DNA from: Chloroflexota bacterium
GTDB lineage: Bacteria > Chloroflexota > Dehalococcoidia > CAUJGQ01
Direction: 5' to 3'
DNA length: 58,143 nt
Assembly: GCA_963170165.1 (NCBI GenBank)
Contig: CAUJGQ010000018.1
Location: forward strand, 1-58,143
A model generated the notes under the pieces. That model made no database searches. It was not told the DNA's origin and was given only the letters and a program-made list of their open reading frames with translations. The translations under genes and the position numbers were made by a program. Positions 6,792-14,665 of this stretch are shown here, one piece after another. Position 1 is the stretch's first letter, and every line of letters starts with the position of its first letter.

Positions 6792-8510
6792 CTACGGCGC
6801 GGCCTGCGGCAGTGCGCCGATACCGGCGGCGGCCGGTGTGGCCGGCGATGGGGCCTGGCGCTTGGTCTCCATGTCACTCCCCAGCGTCACCGGTGTGCGC
6901 GGATCCGTGATCATCCCCTCAACGATGATGCCGGGGCGGACGCCCTCTTCCACGAAGGACCACTGCGGCGGTTCACCCGGCCAGGCGTTGAAGTTGTGGC
7001 CGTAGAGCCCGGTGCGCTCGCCCTTGACCGTCATGTACTCAGTGCGCTGCGGGCTGAAGGCGTGCCATGACTGGAAGATCAGGTTCTTGGCCAGGTAATC
7101 CTGCCGGTTGAGCGCGCCGTACCACGGGTCGAAGTAGTGCCAGACTCCCTGGTAATATAGCTCGAGACCGGCCTCCTGCCACCAGCGCACGCGCCATACG
7201 CCGTCGTTGCCCTGCCACGACGCTTCACCGATAGCATTGTTGTACTCGCGGGCAGGGAAGCCGAGCGTCCGGCCTAGCGCGGTCATCAGGTATGCCTGGG
7301 CGATGCAAATGTGCTTACTGTTCTTCTTCGTGCTGCTCAGCGTGCCGTCATAGAACAACCGGGCAAAGTTGTAATCGTTGTTGAAGTCGGCTGGCTCGCC
7401 ATCATCCAGCAACTCATCGATGGTCTTGTACAGATTCATGGCGACCTCGTGCGGGTCGTCCGGCCAGGCGCCACCGCGCCGGCCCCACTGTAGCGCCAGC
7501 AACCGCACAAAGAAGTCGTCGACATGGGAGAAGTCGGGATCCCCACGCAGGTAGTAGTTGTCCACGCCGCTGCCCTCAGCGGGCACGCCGGCGAAGCTAT
7601 GGACCCTGGGATACGTAACCGCTACGGGGCGGTCTGGCACGAAGAAGTCCATCACCCGCGATGACGGCGCCAGTGTCACCGTCTGGCCGGTGCTGGGGAC
7701 GGTGTAGTCCAGTGCCAGCGTGAACATCGGCGCGTCCAGCGGAATCGTGCCGCCGGGTTTGCGCACGATCTCTTCGCGGATAATCGGGTCACGCTCGTCG
7801 GCGATGCGCATCCGGTCAAAGAGCAGGTAGTTCTCACCGTCTTGCAGGCTGAACTTCGTATCCTGGCCGGCAACGATGGCGCCCGCGGTCCGCACGCGGA
7901 GCTCGGCCAGACCGCCGGAACGCACCGCGACCGCCAGCTGGAAGATACCGGCCGGCACATACTGGCCATTGACGTTGGAGGCGAACAGCCCGCGGAAATC
8001 CGGCGTGACCCGCACGGTCCGCGCGCCCAGCGCCGTCTGCGGCCCGTTCGGTCCTGCCTGGGCACTGACCCGCAGCAGGAAGTCGTCGATGCGGGTGTAG
8101 GTGTGTGTCACACGGGCGCCGCTGGCCGGAGGGGTGCCATCACCGAAATCCCATAGGTACGTCTGGCCGGGCTGTGGGGCGACAATCGCGAACGCCAACG
8201 GCTCACCGTAAATCGCCGTATCCCGGTTGATCGCAAACTGCACCACAAACGGCGAGCCGTCTGCCTGGGGTGTGATCGGAACCGTGGGTGTTGGGCTGGG
8301 GCTGGCGGTGGGAGCCGCCGTGGGTGAGGGCGAGGGCGTGCGGGACGGCGTACCGGGACCCGGAGTCCGGGTGACGGTGGCGGCCGGTAGCATGCTAGGG
8401 GTGCGCGATGGGGTTGGGCTCTGAGCCTGCGCGCCCGGCGAGGCGGGCAAGGCGATCACTGCCAGCGCCACCAGCGCCGGCCATAACAGGCGGATCACGG
8501 AACGGAGCAT
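6792..8510 (-). CDS. Exported PKD plus transglutaminase-like protein
   Basis: The protein has 572 residues. A signal peptide (hydrophobic 8-24, cleavage near AQA) precedes a 55-residue Pro/Ser/Thr linker of TPSPSPT type, a PKD domain (~85-170, YLWDFGDGTPP), a beta-rich middle part and a transglutaminase-like fold (~345-480). The putative nucleophile is in KHICIAQAY and the Asp in WHYFDPWYG. At the place where the family has the catalytic His before W-x-E (usually GHAWVE) this protein has VRWWQEA, so the His seems to be missing. It may be a non-catalytic binder or use another His. It is exported, probably to the cell surface. It diverges from the secreted-protein gene at 8737. Confidence 0.75.
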   Translation of the reverse strand: MLRSVIRLLWPALVALAVIALPASPGAQAQSPTPSRTPSMLPAATVTRTPGPGTPSRTPSPSPTAAPTASPSPTPTVPITPQADGSPFVVQFAINRDTAIYGEPLAFAIVAPQPGQTYLWDFGDGTPPASGARVTHTYTRIDDFLLRVSAQAGPNGPQTALGARTVRVTPDFRGLFASNVNGQYVPAGIFQLAVAVRSGGLAELRVRTAGAIVAGQDTKFSLQDGENYLLFDRMRIADERDPIIREEIVRKPGGTIPLDAPMFTLALDYTVPSTGQTVTLAPSSRVMDFFVPDRPVAVTYPRVHSFAGVPAEGSGVDNYYLRGDPDFSHVDDFFVRLLALQWGRRGGAWPDDPHEVAMNLYKTIDELLDDGEPADFNNDYNFARLFYDGTLSSTKKNSKHICIAQAYLMTALGRTLGFPAREYNNAIGEASWQGNDGVWRVRWWQEAGLELYYQGVWHYFDPWYGALNRQDYLAKNLIFQSWHAFSPQRTEYMTVKGERTGLYGHNFNAWPGEPPQWSFVEEGVRPGIIVEGMITDPRTPVTLGSDMETKRQAPSPATPAAAGIGALPQAAP

Positions 8511-8736
8511 GACACCTTACCCCGCGCCGGGCCGGGGTGTGGCGGCGCGCTGACTGGGTTGTGCCCAGATGCTAGCAGATCACCGGCCGGTCAGTCCGTA
8601 AGAATATGGTTGCCAAGATATGACGTTTGCTCCTCTGCGCGCTGGCGACGGGGACGCAGACGGTGGCTTGAACGCGGCCGCGGCGGTTCGTACGCTCAAT
8701 CCTGTGCGCACGCGCGCTCGTCTGGAGGCGCCGCCT
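8511..8736. promoter_or_regulatory. Divergent promoter region of two exported-protein genes
   Basis: These 226 bases separate two genes whose products are both exported, so shared control is possible. The SD of the PKD protein is AAGGTGTC directly before its ATG; that of the plus-strand gene is CTGGAGG at 8722-8728. I see no convincing -35/-10 pair. Confidence 0.3.
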
Positions 8737-9387
8737 ATGAAACGCGGGCTGCTGGTTGTGGGTTTGCTCATGCTGGCCGGGGCCGGCTGGATCGGCGTGG
8801 GGGATGTGCGGGCGGCGGTGCCCAATCGTTTGTATGGCACGGTGACGCTCAACGGCCAGCCGGCAGCGGTGGGGACCGCGATCGTTGCCCTGGCAGGTGG
8901 GAAGCCGTGCGCGACGGTGAGCGTGGCCACGCTCAGCGTCAGCGGCACCAGCTATCCATACCGCATGGACGTGCCGGACAGCGCCGCCGACGCCGCCTGC
9001 AAGCCGGGCGCCGTGCTCACGTTCACCGTTGCCGGCGTGACCGCTGCCCAGACGTTCACCCTGGATGACACCGGCGCCTTTCAGCGGCTGGATCTCACTG
9101 CCCCGGGCACGCCCAATGTTCCGGCGGGCAGCGCGCGCAGCGTGAACCTTGCTCCGGGCTGCAATCAGGTGTCCTCGACGTTCCCAGACAACACCCCGCC
9201 GCAGGAGATCGCGCTGGCTATCTCACCGATGACAGCCGTTGCGGCGATCTGGGTGGCTGATCGGTCGACCGGGCTGTTCCGCGGCTTCAATCCCAACGCG
9301 GTCGATCTCAGCGACCTGAGGGCGGTCAACCGCGGCGATCTCATCCGTGCCTGCGTGCGGGAGGCGGCGACGCTAACGCAGCCCTGA
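8737..9387 (+). CDS. Exported protein with shared N-terminal beta domain and C-terminal AAIW/NRGD module
   Basis: The protein has 216 residues, ATG behind CTGGAGG. Residues 1-26 are a signal peptide ending near VRA. Residues ~30-120 form a beta domain (RLYGTVTLNGQPAAVGT ... GKPCATVSV ... CKPGAVLTFTVAGVTAAQ) also found in the proteins at 13505, 14666 and 17941, with two conserved Cys likely to form a disulfide. The C-terminal ~80 residues (APGCNQVSSTFPDNTP ... VAAIWVADRSTGLFRGF ... LRAVNRGDLIRACV) resemble a module common at the end of exported Chloroflexota proteins, as I recall it. Function unknown; adhesion or surface-layer roles are guesses. Confidence 0.7.
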   Translation: MKRGLLVVGLLMLAGAGWIGVGDVRAAVPNRLYGTVTLNGQPAAVGTAIVALAGGKPCATVSVATLSVSGTSYPYRMDVPDSAADAACKPGAVLTFTVAGVTAAQTFTLDDTGAFQRLDLTAPGTPNVPAGSARSVNLAPGCNQVSSTFPDNTPPQEIALAISPMTAVAAIWVADRSTGLFRGFNPNAVDLSDLRAVNRGDLIRACVREAATLTQP

Positions 9388-9747
9388 CGCTTGACGGTGG
9401 TGCCGCGGGTTGGAGCTGCGGGAGCCGGACGGCCGCGCACGGGCCTAATAAGGCTAATGCACGCTAATACAGGCTAATACAGAACGCGCTCCCGCTCGCT
9501 CTCGTACGTTCGCTTTCACTCGCTCCCTCTCGTTTATTGCTCCCTTGTTGACATCATGCTAGGATGCAAAAGGTGTCCCGGTGTGCCGGGCCCGTGCGGA
9601 CTGCGTCCGCTACACCCACGGTTCGCAAGACCGACAGCCAGCAAGACGGCCGATCGGTGTGTCCGCAGTCACGAGCGGGCCGCCGGTTGGCCTTTCCGGT
9701 GTCCCGGGACCGTGTGCCGGGTGCATCTCAAAGGGGGTGACCGTTCG
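9388..9747 (+). promoter_or_regulatory. speD upstream region: phased CTAAT repeats, pyrimidine tract, promoter, long leader
   Basis: This 360-base gene-free stretch is structured. Four CTAAT copies start at 9445, 9454, 9464 and 9474, about one helical turn apart. A pyrimidine-rich, CGCT-repeating tract runs from about 9485 to 9548. A possible promoter is TTGCTC (9537-9542), 17 bases, then TAGGAT (9560-9565) with an extended TG at 9557-9558. It would give a leader of roughly 175 bases before speD, containing two similar CCGGTGT...CCGGG blocks (about 9578-9594 and 9698-9724) that can pair internally. I could not match the leader to a known riboswitch class. Confidence 0.4.
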
Positions 9748-10173
9748 ATGCATGTGACCATCGATGGATTCGGCGGGGATCGCGCGAAGCTGGCGTCGGA
9801 AGAACTGGTCCGCGACCTGCTGGATCGCTACCCCAGCGAGATCGGCATGACCAAGATCTCCGAGCCGAACGTGCGCACCTATGTCGGCGACAAGCCAGAA
9901 GACTGGGGCGTCTCCGGCTTTGTGCTGATCGCCGAGAGCCATATCACGATTCACACCTTCGTCCAGCACGAACAGGTGTGGGTGGACATCTTTTCCTGCA
10001 AGGAGTTTGACGCCACCAAGGCGATCATCGACATCAAGCGGGCATTCGGCCTGCGCGATGTCACCACCCGGCTGCTGGAACGGGGCCTAGAATACCCGCA
10101 TGACGTCGCCGCTGCTGCGCCGCTCGCCGAGCGCGAACGGCAGGAAGCCGCCGTCGCTGTGGGTAGCCGCTAG
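9748..10173 (+). CDS. speD: S-adenosylmethionine decarboxylase proenzyme
   Basis: The protein has 141 residues; ATG 9748 follows the strong site AAAGGGGGTGA. The short bacterial AdoMet decarboxylase signature is present: VLIAESHITIHTF, in which Ser64 (of Glu-Ser-His) is the expected self-cleavage site that becomes the pyruvoyl cofactor, then VWVDIFSCKEFD with the catalytic Cys region. It makes decarboxylated SAM, the aminopropyl donor for spermidine. The agmatinase gene follows 76 bases downstream, so the two probably supply propylamine donor and putrescine together. A spermidine synthase gene is not in the window. The last ~20 residues are an Ala/Glu-rich extension. Confidence 0.93.
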   Translation: MHVTIDGFGGDRAKLASEELVRDLLDRYPSEIGMTKISEPNVRTYVGDKPEDWGVSGFVLIAESHITIHTFVQHEQVWVDIFSCKEFDATKAIIDIKRAFGLRDVTTRLLERGLEYPHDVAAAAPLAERERQEAAVAVGSR

Positions 10174-10194
10174 GCGGACGGAATGTTGCGCAAA

Positions 10195-10232
10195 GACGGG
10201 CGCCACGCGGGCACACCCGCCGGGCGCCCGTC
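10195..10232 (+). terminator. Hairpin between speD and speB
   Basis: A perfect 10-bp repeat (gacgggcgcc 10195-10204, ggcgcccgtc 10223-10232) contains a nested gcggg/cccgc stem (10207-10211, 10216-10220). It is followed by tcgtgttgtg, only mildly T-rich, and lies 17 bases before the speB start. It may reduce transcription into speB (attenuation) or stabilise the speD message. Confidence 0.5.
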
Positions 10233-10249
10233 GTGTTGTGAGGGGAACC

Positions 10250-11185
10250 ATGGCCTTTGACCCGTTGCGAGACGCCCGATTCTATCCCCCCCGCAACTTC
10301 GCTGCGCTCGAACCGGACTATGCTGACTTCGACCGCGCGCGCGTCGTCGTGCTGCCGGTTCCCTATGACAGCACCACCACCGCCCGGGCCGGCGCCCGCG
10401 AAGCCCCTCAGGCGATCATCGATGCCTCGGCCGATATGGAGCTGTATGACCTTGTGCTTGAGCGCGAGCCGTACCGGTGCGGGATTCACACCCTGCCCGA
10501 GGTTGCGCCCCACTCCGATAGCCCTGAGGCGATGATCGGCCGGATTCAGTCGATCGCGGCCGAGCTCATTGACGCTGGCAAGTTTGTGGTCACGCTTGGC
10601 GGAGAGCACACCGTTGCCGCCGCGCCGGTGCGGGCGTATGCCGCCCGTGTGCCGGATCTATCCGTGCTCGCCTTTGATGCCCACGCCGACATGCGCGACG
10701 AGTACAACGACTCCCGCTTCAATCACGCCTGCACGTTGCGCCGGTCACTGGAAGCGGTGCGCGGCTCGCGGCGCACCAGCCGGTTCGGCCCGCCGCCCAC
10801 GCTCGCCCATGTCGGTTTGCGCTCTGCCACCCGCGAAGAGCATGAGTTTCTGCGCGCCGAGGGCATCCCGTACTTCCCCGCACACACCTACCGGCGGCTG
10901 CCCGATGGCCCACGCCGCGTCTCCGAACAGCTGACTGACAACGTGTACATCACCATCGACATCGACAGCTTCGATCCATCGCAGGTGGCGGGCGTTGGCA
11001 CTCCAGAGCCGGGCGGGCTGTTTTGGGAAGATGTCGTCGCTACGATTGAAGAAGTGGCGCGTCATCACCGCATCGTCGGCTTCGACCTGACAGAGCTGGC
11101 TCCAGACTACGGACCACGCGCCAACGCCCAGCTGGCTGCCAAGCTCGTGTACCGCACCATTGGCCTGGCCATGGGCGAAGCCTAG
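10250..11185 (+). CDS. speB: Agmatinase (ureohydrolase)
   Basis: The protein has 311 residues; ATG 10250 behind GAGGGGAACC. The arginase/agmatinase manganese motifs are all visible: GGEHTVAAAPV, FDAHADMRDEY, ITIDIDSFDPSQVAGVGTPEPGG and FDLTELAP, giving the His/Asp ligands for the binuclear Mn site. It hydrolyses agmatine to putrescine and urea; formiminoglutamase and related ureohydrolases are alternatives, but the speD neighbour favours polyamine synthesis. No arginine decarboxylase gene is present here. Its TAG overlaps the stop codon of the convergent rsgA gene (shared ctag at 11182-11185). Confidence 0.88.
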   Translation: MAFDPLRDARFYPPRNFAALEPDYADFDRARVVVLPVPYDSTTTARAGAREAPQAIIDASADMELYDLVLEREPYRCGIHTLPEVAPHSDSPEAMIGRIQSIAAELIDAGKFVVTLGGEHTVAAAPVRAYAARVPDLSVLAFDAHADMRDEYNDSRFNHACTLRRSLEAVRGSRRTSRFGPPPTLAHVGLRSATREEHEFLRAEGIPYFPAHTYRRLPDGPRRVSEQLTDNVYITIDIDSFDPSQVAGVGTPEPGGLFWEDVVATIEEVARHHRIVGFDLTELAPDYGPRANAQLAAKLVYRTIGLAMGEA

Positions 11186-12126
11186 CGCTCTCGCCGCCGG
11201 CCGGCCCGCAGCTCGCGCTGCTCCTCCGCGAGCGTCGCCTCCAGCAGACGCAGATAGGAGTCGTAGCGGGCGGCGCTCACCGCATCCCGCTCAACCGCTC
11301 CGCGTACGGCGCAGCCGCCCTCGTTCTGGTGCAGGCAGCCGGACCACTGGCACAGGTCGTGAAACGGGCGCATCTCGGGAAAGCACTCCGACAGGTCGAA
11401 CGGCTCCAAGCCCCACGGCGCCAGCTCGCGCAGGCCGGGTGTGTCGGCGACGAAGCCGCCACCGGGAAGCGGATGAAGTTCACCAACTACGGTGGTGTGC
11501 TTGCCTTTGCGCAGCGCGTGGCTGACCTCGCCCGTGCGCAATTCCAGCCCGGGAACGACGGCGTTCAGCAGGCTGCTCTTGCCCGTGCCGGAGGGACCGG
11601 CGACGAGCGTCGTCTTACACGTCAGCTCCGCCAGCAGGCCATCGAGACCGGTTCCGCCTGCGGCGCTGGCGTACCGCACCGGATAGCCCGCGCGCTCGTA
11701 CACGGCGAACATCTCCCGGGCCGCCGCCTCGCCCGTGAGATCGACCTTGTTCACCACCAGGTGTGCCGGCAGTTCCGAGGCCTCAGCGATCACCAGGTAG
11801 CGGTCAACGGCGCGCAGGTGGGGCTCCGGGTTGGCGGCGGCGAAGACAACCAGCACCTGATCGACATTGGCCGCCAGGATCTGCTCGCGCCAGGCGCCTT
11901 TGCGCCCGGCCGACCGCCGCGAGAACACCGAGCGCCGCTCGCCCACGGCTTCGACGATGCCGGTGCCGTCCGCCGTGGGGGTGACCGTCACGGTGTCGCC
12001 GATCACGGGGAGCGTCGCCTCACGGCCCGGCTTCCGCAGGCTGCCGCGGAGCCGGCAACGCCACTCCACGCCGTCCACCAGCACGGCATACCATTCGTTC
12101 ATCGTCCAGAGCACCACTCCGGACAC
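11182..12126 (-). CDS. rsgA: Ribosome small-subunit-dependent GTPase A
   Basis: The protein has 314 residues from GTG 12126. This start is preferred to ATG 12102 because the extra residues (VSGVVLWTM...) supply the first strand of the OB fold and GGGGG lies just upstream. Order: OB fold (~1-80, CRLRGSLRK), then a circularly permuted GTPase with G4 NKVDL, G1 GPSGTGKSS and G3 DTPGLRE, then the zinc site C-x4-C-x-H-x5-C (CQWSGCLH...C). RsgA assists late 30S maturation. It is 13 bases downstream of the MFS gene, so they are likely co-transcribed. Confidence 0.93.
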   Translation of the reverse strand: MSGVVLWTMNEWYAVLVDGVEWRCRLRGSLRKPGREATLPVIGDTVTVTPTADGTGIVEAVGERRSVFSRRSAGRKGAWREQILAANVDQVLVVFAAANPEPHLRAVDRYLVIAEASELPAHLVVNKVDLTGEAAAREMFAVYERAGYPVRYASAAGGTGLDGLLAELTCKTTLVAGPSGTGKSSLLNAVVPGLELRTGEVSHALRKGKHTTVVGELHPLPGGGFVADTPGLRELAPWGLEPFDLSECFPEMRPFHDLCQWSGCLHQNEGGCAVRGAVERDAVSAARYDSYLRLLEATLAEEQRELRAGRRRER

Positions 12127-12139
12127 ATGACCCCCAACC

Positions 12140-13444
12140 CTAGGTGCGGTACCTGCGAATGGCGGGGACACGGGCGCCGATCGCGATTGCGGCGAGCATG
12201 GCGCCGGCGCCGCCGGTGACCACCGACAGTTGCGGGCTGCCCCATGCCGCCACGGCGCCGGATTCAAGCTGGCCCAGCTGCGGGCCGCTCAGCACAAAGA
12301 TCATGTTGGCAGAGGTGACGCGCCCGCGCAATTCATCCGGCGTTGACAGCTGGATGATGGAGCGCCGCATTACCATGCTGACGGTGTCGGCTACGCCCGT
12401 GCCGGCCAGCAATAGCATGGACAGCCAGAAGCTGCGGGACACGCCAAACGCCGCTGAGCATAGCCCAAAGGCGATGACGGAAAGGAGAAGCGGCGGGCCC
12501 GGGCGGCGCACCGTGCCGATGCTGGTCAGCGCCACCGCACCGATGGCCCCGCCGATCGCTTCCGCGGCGTACAGCCAGCCCAGACCTTCCGGCCCGACAT
12601 GCAGGATGTCCTTGGCGTATACGGGCAGCAACGCCACGGCGGATCCGAAGAACATCGCGAAGAAATCCAGCAGCATCACAGGCAGGGCAATCGGGTGGCC
12701 ACGCACGAACCGCAACCCTTCGATGACGGCGCCGATGCCGGGCCGGCGGCCGCCGGGCTGCACCCGGGTGCCGATCAGCAAGAGCGCGCCGATGATCACC
12801 AGGAATGTCGCCGCGTTGACCAGATACGCCGCCTCGACGCCACCAGTGGCAATCAGCAGGCCGCCAAGCGCCGGCCCGCTGAGCGAGGCTGCCTGGGAAC
12901 CGGTGATGTCCCAGGAGTAGGCGTTCATCAGGTGCTCGCGCGGGACGAGTACCGGTACCATCGCCTGGCGGGCAGGGTTGTCGAGTGCTTGTGCCGCTGC
13001 AGAAACGAAGACAAAGGCGTAAATCACCGGGACGGACACCACACCGGCCAGCGTCGTCAACGCCAGCCCCAGTGCCACGAACATCAGCAGCGGTTGGGTG
13101 ATGAGCAGCAGCCGGCGGCGGTCCATCGCATCGGCCAGTGCGCCGCCGGCCAGCGAAAAGACGATCGCTGCCGCCGCCCGAAACAGGCCGACCAGCCCCA
13201 GCGCCAGCGGTGAGCCGGTGATCTGGTACACCTGGTAACCGATGGCGACGACCTGCATCTGCTGGCCGAGCGCAGAGACGATCCGCCCGCCCCACAGCAG
13301 GCGGAAATCGCGATGCTGCATGGCGATGAACGGTGGGCGGTCGGTGAGCCTGCGCGGGCGGTGCGCGGGCGCCTCAGGCTGGCCGGTCGCGGTCACAGGC
13401 GCCGTTCCCGTCGGTTCCCGGTCTCCGGGAGTCCCCGCCATCAT
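12140..13444 (-). CDS. MFS efflux transporter (EntS-like)
   Basis: The protein has 434 residues with about 12 hydrophobic segments. The opening FRLLWGGRIVSALGQQM and the loop ALADAMDRRRLLL fit the MFS_3/enterobactin-exporter-like branch of major facilitators, which expel small molecules. The first 40 residues are a Pro/Thr-rich cytoplasmic tail, and the start is uncertain: an intrinsic-type hairpin ends just 8 bases before ATG 13444, leaving no room for a ribosome site. Alternatives are ATG 13441 or ATG 13321 (MQHRDFRLLW). rsgA follows within 13 bases. The substrate is unknown. Confidence 0.82.
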   Translation of the reverse strand: MMAGTPGDREPTGTAPVTATGQPEAPAHRPRRLTDRPPFIAMQHRDFRLLWGGRIVSALGQQMQVVAIGYQVYQITGSPLALGLVGLFRAAAAIVFSLAGGALADAMDRRRLLLITQPLLMFVALGLALTTLAGVVSVPVIYAFVFVSAAAQALDNPARQAMVPVLVPREHLMNAYSWDITGSQAASLSGPALGGLLIATGGVEAAYLVNAATFLVIIGALLLIGTRVQPGGRRPGIGAVIEGLRFVRGHPIALPVMLLDFFAMFFGSAVALLPVYAKDILHVGPEGLGWLYAAEAIGGAIGAVALTSIGTVRRPGPPLLLSVIAFGLCSAAFGVSRSFWLSMLLLAGTGVADTVSMVMRRSIIQLSTPDELRGRVTSANMIFVLSGPQLGQLESGAVAAWGSPQLSVVTGGAGAMLAAIAIGARVPAIRRYRT

Positions 13445-13448
13445 ACCG

Positions 13449-13480
13449 AAAATGGGGATGGACCTTGCGATCCATCCCCA
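13449..13480 (-). terminator. Intrinsic terminator after the first lamin-tail secreted protein gene
   Basis: Read on the minus strand, tggggatgga (13471-13480) and tccatcccca (13453-13462) form a perfect 10-bp stem with an 8-base loop, followed by TTTTC. It stands 25 bases after the stop of the gene at 13505-14479 and only a few bases before the MFS start codon. Confidence 0.75.
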
Positions 13481-13504
13481 CCGGCTGCCGCGGGAGCGGG
13501 TGCA

Positions 13505-14479
13505 CTAGTTTGCGATGCCCTGCAGGTTGGGTGGTGGCGGTTGGTTGTTGCGGTCGGCGCTGTAGCGAGTGTCGGCGCCCAGCAGGTCGAGGGCGTCGAA
13601 GTACAACACGGCGTTGCCACCGGCATCCGGCCACACGTCGGTGCTGCTGAAGCTGGCATTCCCAGCGCAGGCGCTCTCCCTGGCCACGCCGGTGTAAATG
13701 CGGCACACCTGGCCCGCGTTCATCACGAACCCAGACGGGAAGCGGTAGATCTGGTTGCGCTGTGGCGAGCGCATGGTCCAGCCGGTCATATCCTGGCTGC
13801 CGCCGCCAAGGTTGGAGATCTCGACGTACTCGTCACCCTGGCCCGCCTCTGAGCCAATGAACTTGAGCCGTGTGATCTGAAGGTACGGCCCCGCCAGGAA
13901 GCGGGCGATGATGCTGATCACCGCTGGGTCGCCCGCCCGGATGCGGAAGACCACGGTTTCGTTGAAGCGGGCGTCGGGATCGGTGACACCTTGTGCGCGC
14001 CAGGCGCCCTCAACGCCGTTCCATAGCCCCTCGCGGAAGGCGTCACAGACCGCCTGTCCCGGTGCGGGGATACAGGGGCGCGGGTCGCCAAGCATGAGGG
14101 CAGAGGTGGTGTACCCCGCGCCCGCGGCCGGCGCCACCAGGTCCAACACCTGGATCATGCCGGACTTGAACGCAGCGGTGGGGGAGGCCGGCAGGCCGGC
14201 GACCCGGAAGCTGACGGTCGCCCCATCGGAGCCGCAGCCTGCCGGCGCGCCGGGCTGGTTCACATCAACGACGTAATTCGACGGGCTGGAGGTCTGGCCG
14301 GTGCCGCAGACCCGGTCGCCAATCAGCGCCTCTACCAATGTGCCAACCGGGGCATTGCCGCCATTGAGTGTCACGCGGCCGAAGAAGCGATGGGGCGGGC
14401 TGGGCGGGGACTGCGCTTCCACCAATCCGGTGACGGCCACCGCCGCCAGTGCTGCCGCCAGTAAGAGCATCCGGCGCAT
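13505..14479 (-). CDS. Exported protein: shared beta domain plus lamin-tail domain
   Basis: The protein has 324 residues; ATG 14479 lies behind GAGGGGG. The signal peptide ends near VEAQ (residue ~23). Residues ~30-115 are the shared domain (FFGRVTLNGGNAPVGT ... RVCGTGQ ... GCGSDGATVSFRVAG). A middle part (CDAFREGLWNGVEGAWRAQGV ... FRIRAGDPAVISIIARFL) is followed by a lamin-tail-type immunoglobulin fold (EYVEISNLGGGSQDMTGW, RFPSGFVMNAGQVCRIYTG, WPDAGGNAVLYFDALDLLG). Lamin-tail domains occur in secreted nucleases and surface proteins. No catalytic motif is visible. It is a close paralogue of the next gene, 14666-15610. Confidence 0.75.
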   Translation of the reverse strand: MRRMLLLAAALAAVAVTGLVEAQSPPSPPHRFFGRVTLNGGNAPVGTLVEALIGDRVCGTGQTSSPSNYVVDVNQPGAPAGCGSDGATVSFRVAGLPASPTAAFKSGMIQVLDLVAPAAGAGYTTSALMLGDPRPCIPAPGQAVCDAFREGLWNGVEGAWRAQGVTDPDARFNETVVFRIRAGDPAVISIIARFLAGPYLQITRLKFIGSEAGQGDEYVEISNLGGGSQDMTGWTMRSPQRNQIYRFPSGFVMNAGQVCRIYTGVARESACAGNASFSSTDVWPDAGGNAVLYFDALDLLGADTRYSADRNNQPPPPNLQGIAN

Positions 14480-14609
14480 TGAAACCCCCTCACGGTGTGG
14501 ACCTGCCGTCCGCGAGTATCTTCCGCGTACTGCCACAATAACGGAGAGGATGACAGAAAAGTTACGGCGTTACGGCAAGCGTGCCCGCGAGGTATCGGGA
14601 AGCGAGCCA

Positions 14610-14641
14610 GGGCGGGCCACGCCAATCGGTGCGGCCCGCCC
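14610..14641 (-). terminator. Hairpin after the second lamin-tail secreted protein gene
   Basis: gggcgggcc (14610-14618) and ggcccgccc (14633-14641) form a 9-bp stem with a short loop, 25-56 bases after the stop codon of the minus-strand gene at 14666. There is no clear T-tract. Confidence 0.5.
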
Positions 14642-14665
14642 CGGCGATGAGTACCGTGATTGCAG

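Noticed and set aside
9445..9480. CTAAT repeats as a CRISPR array
   Set aside because: Units are 5 bases with 4-5 base spacers, far too short, and no cas gene is present.
9566..9747. speD leader as a known SAM riboswitch
   Set aside because: I could not find a SAM-I/IV kink-turn core or the SAM-II or SAM-III consensus; the leader is kept only as an unassigned structured region.
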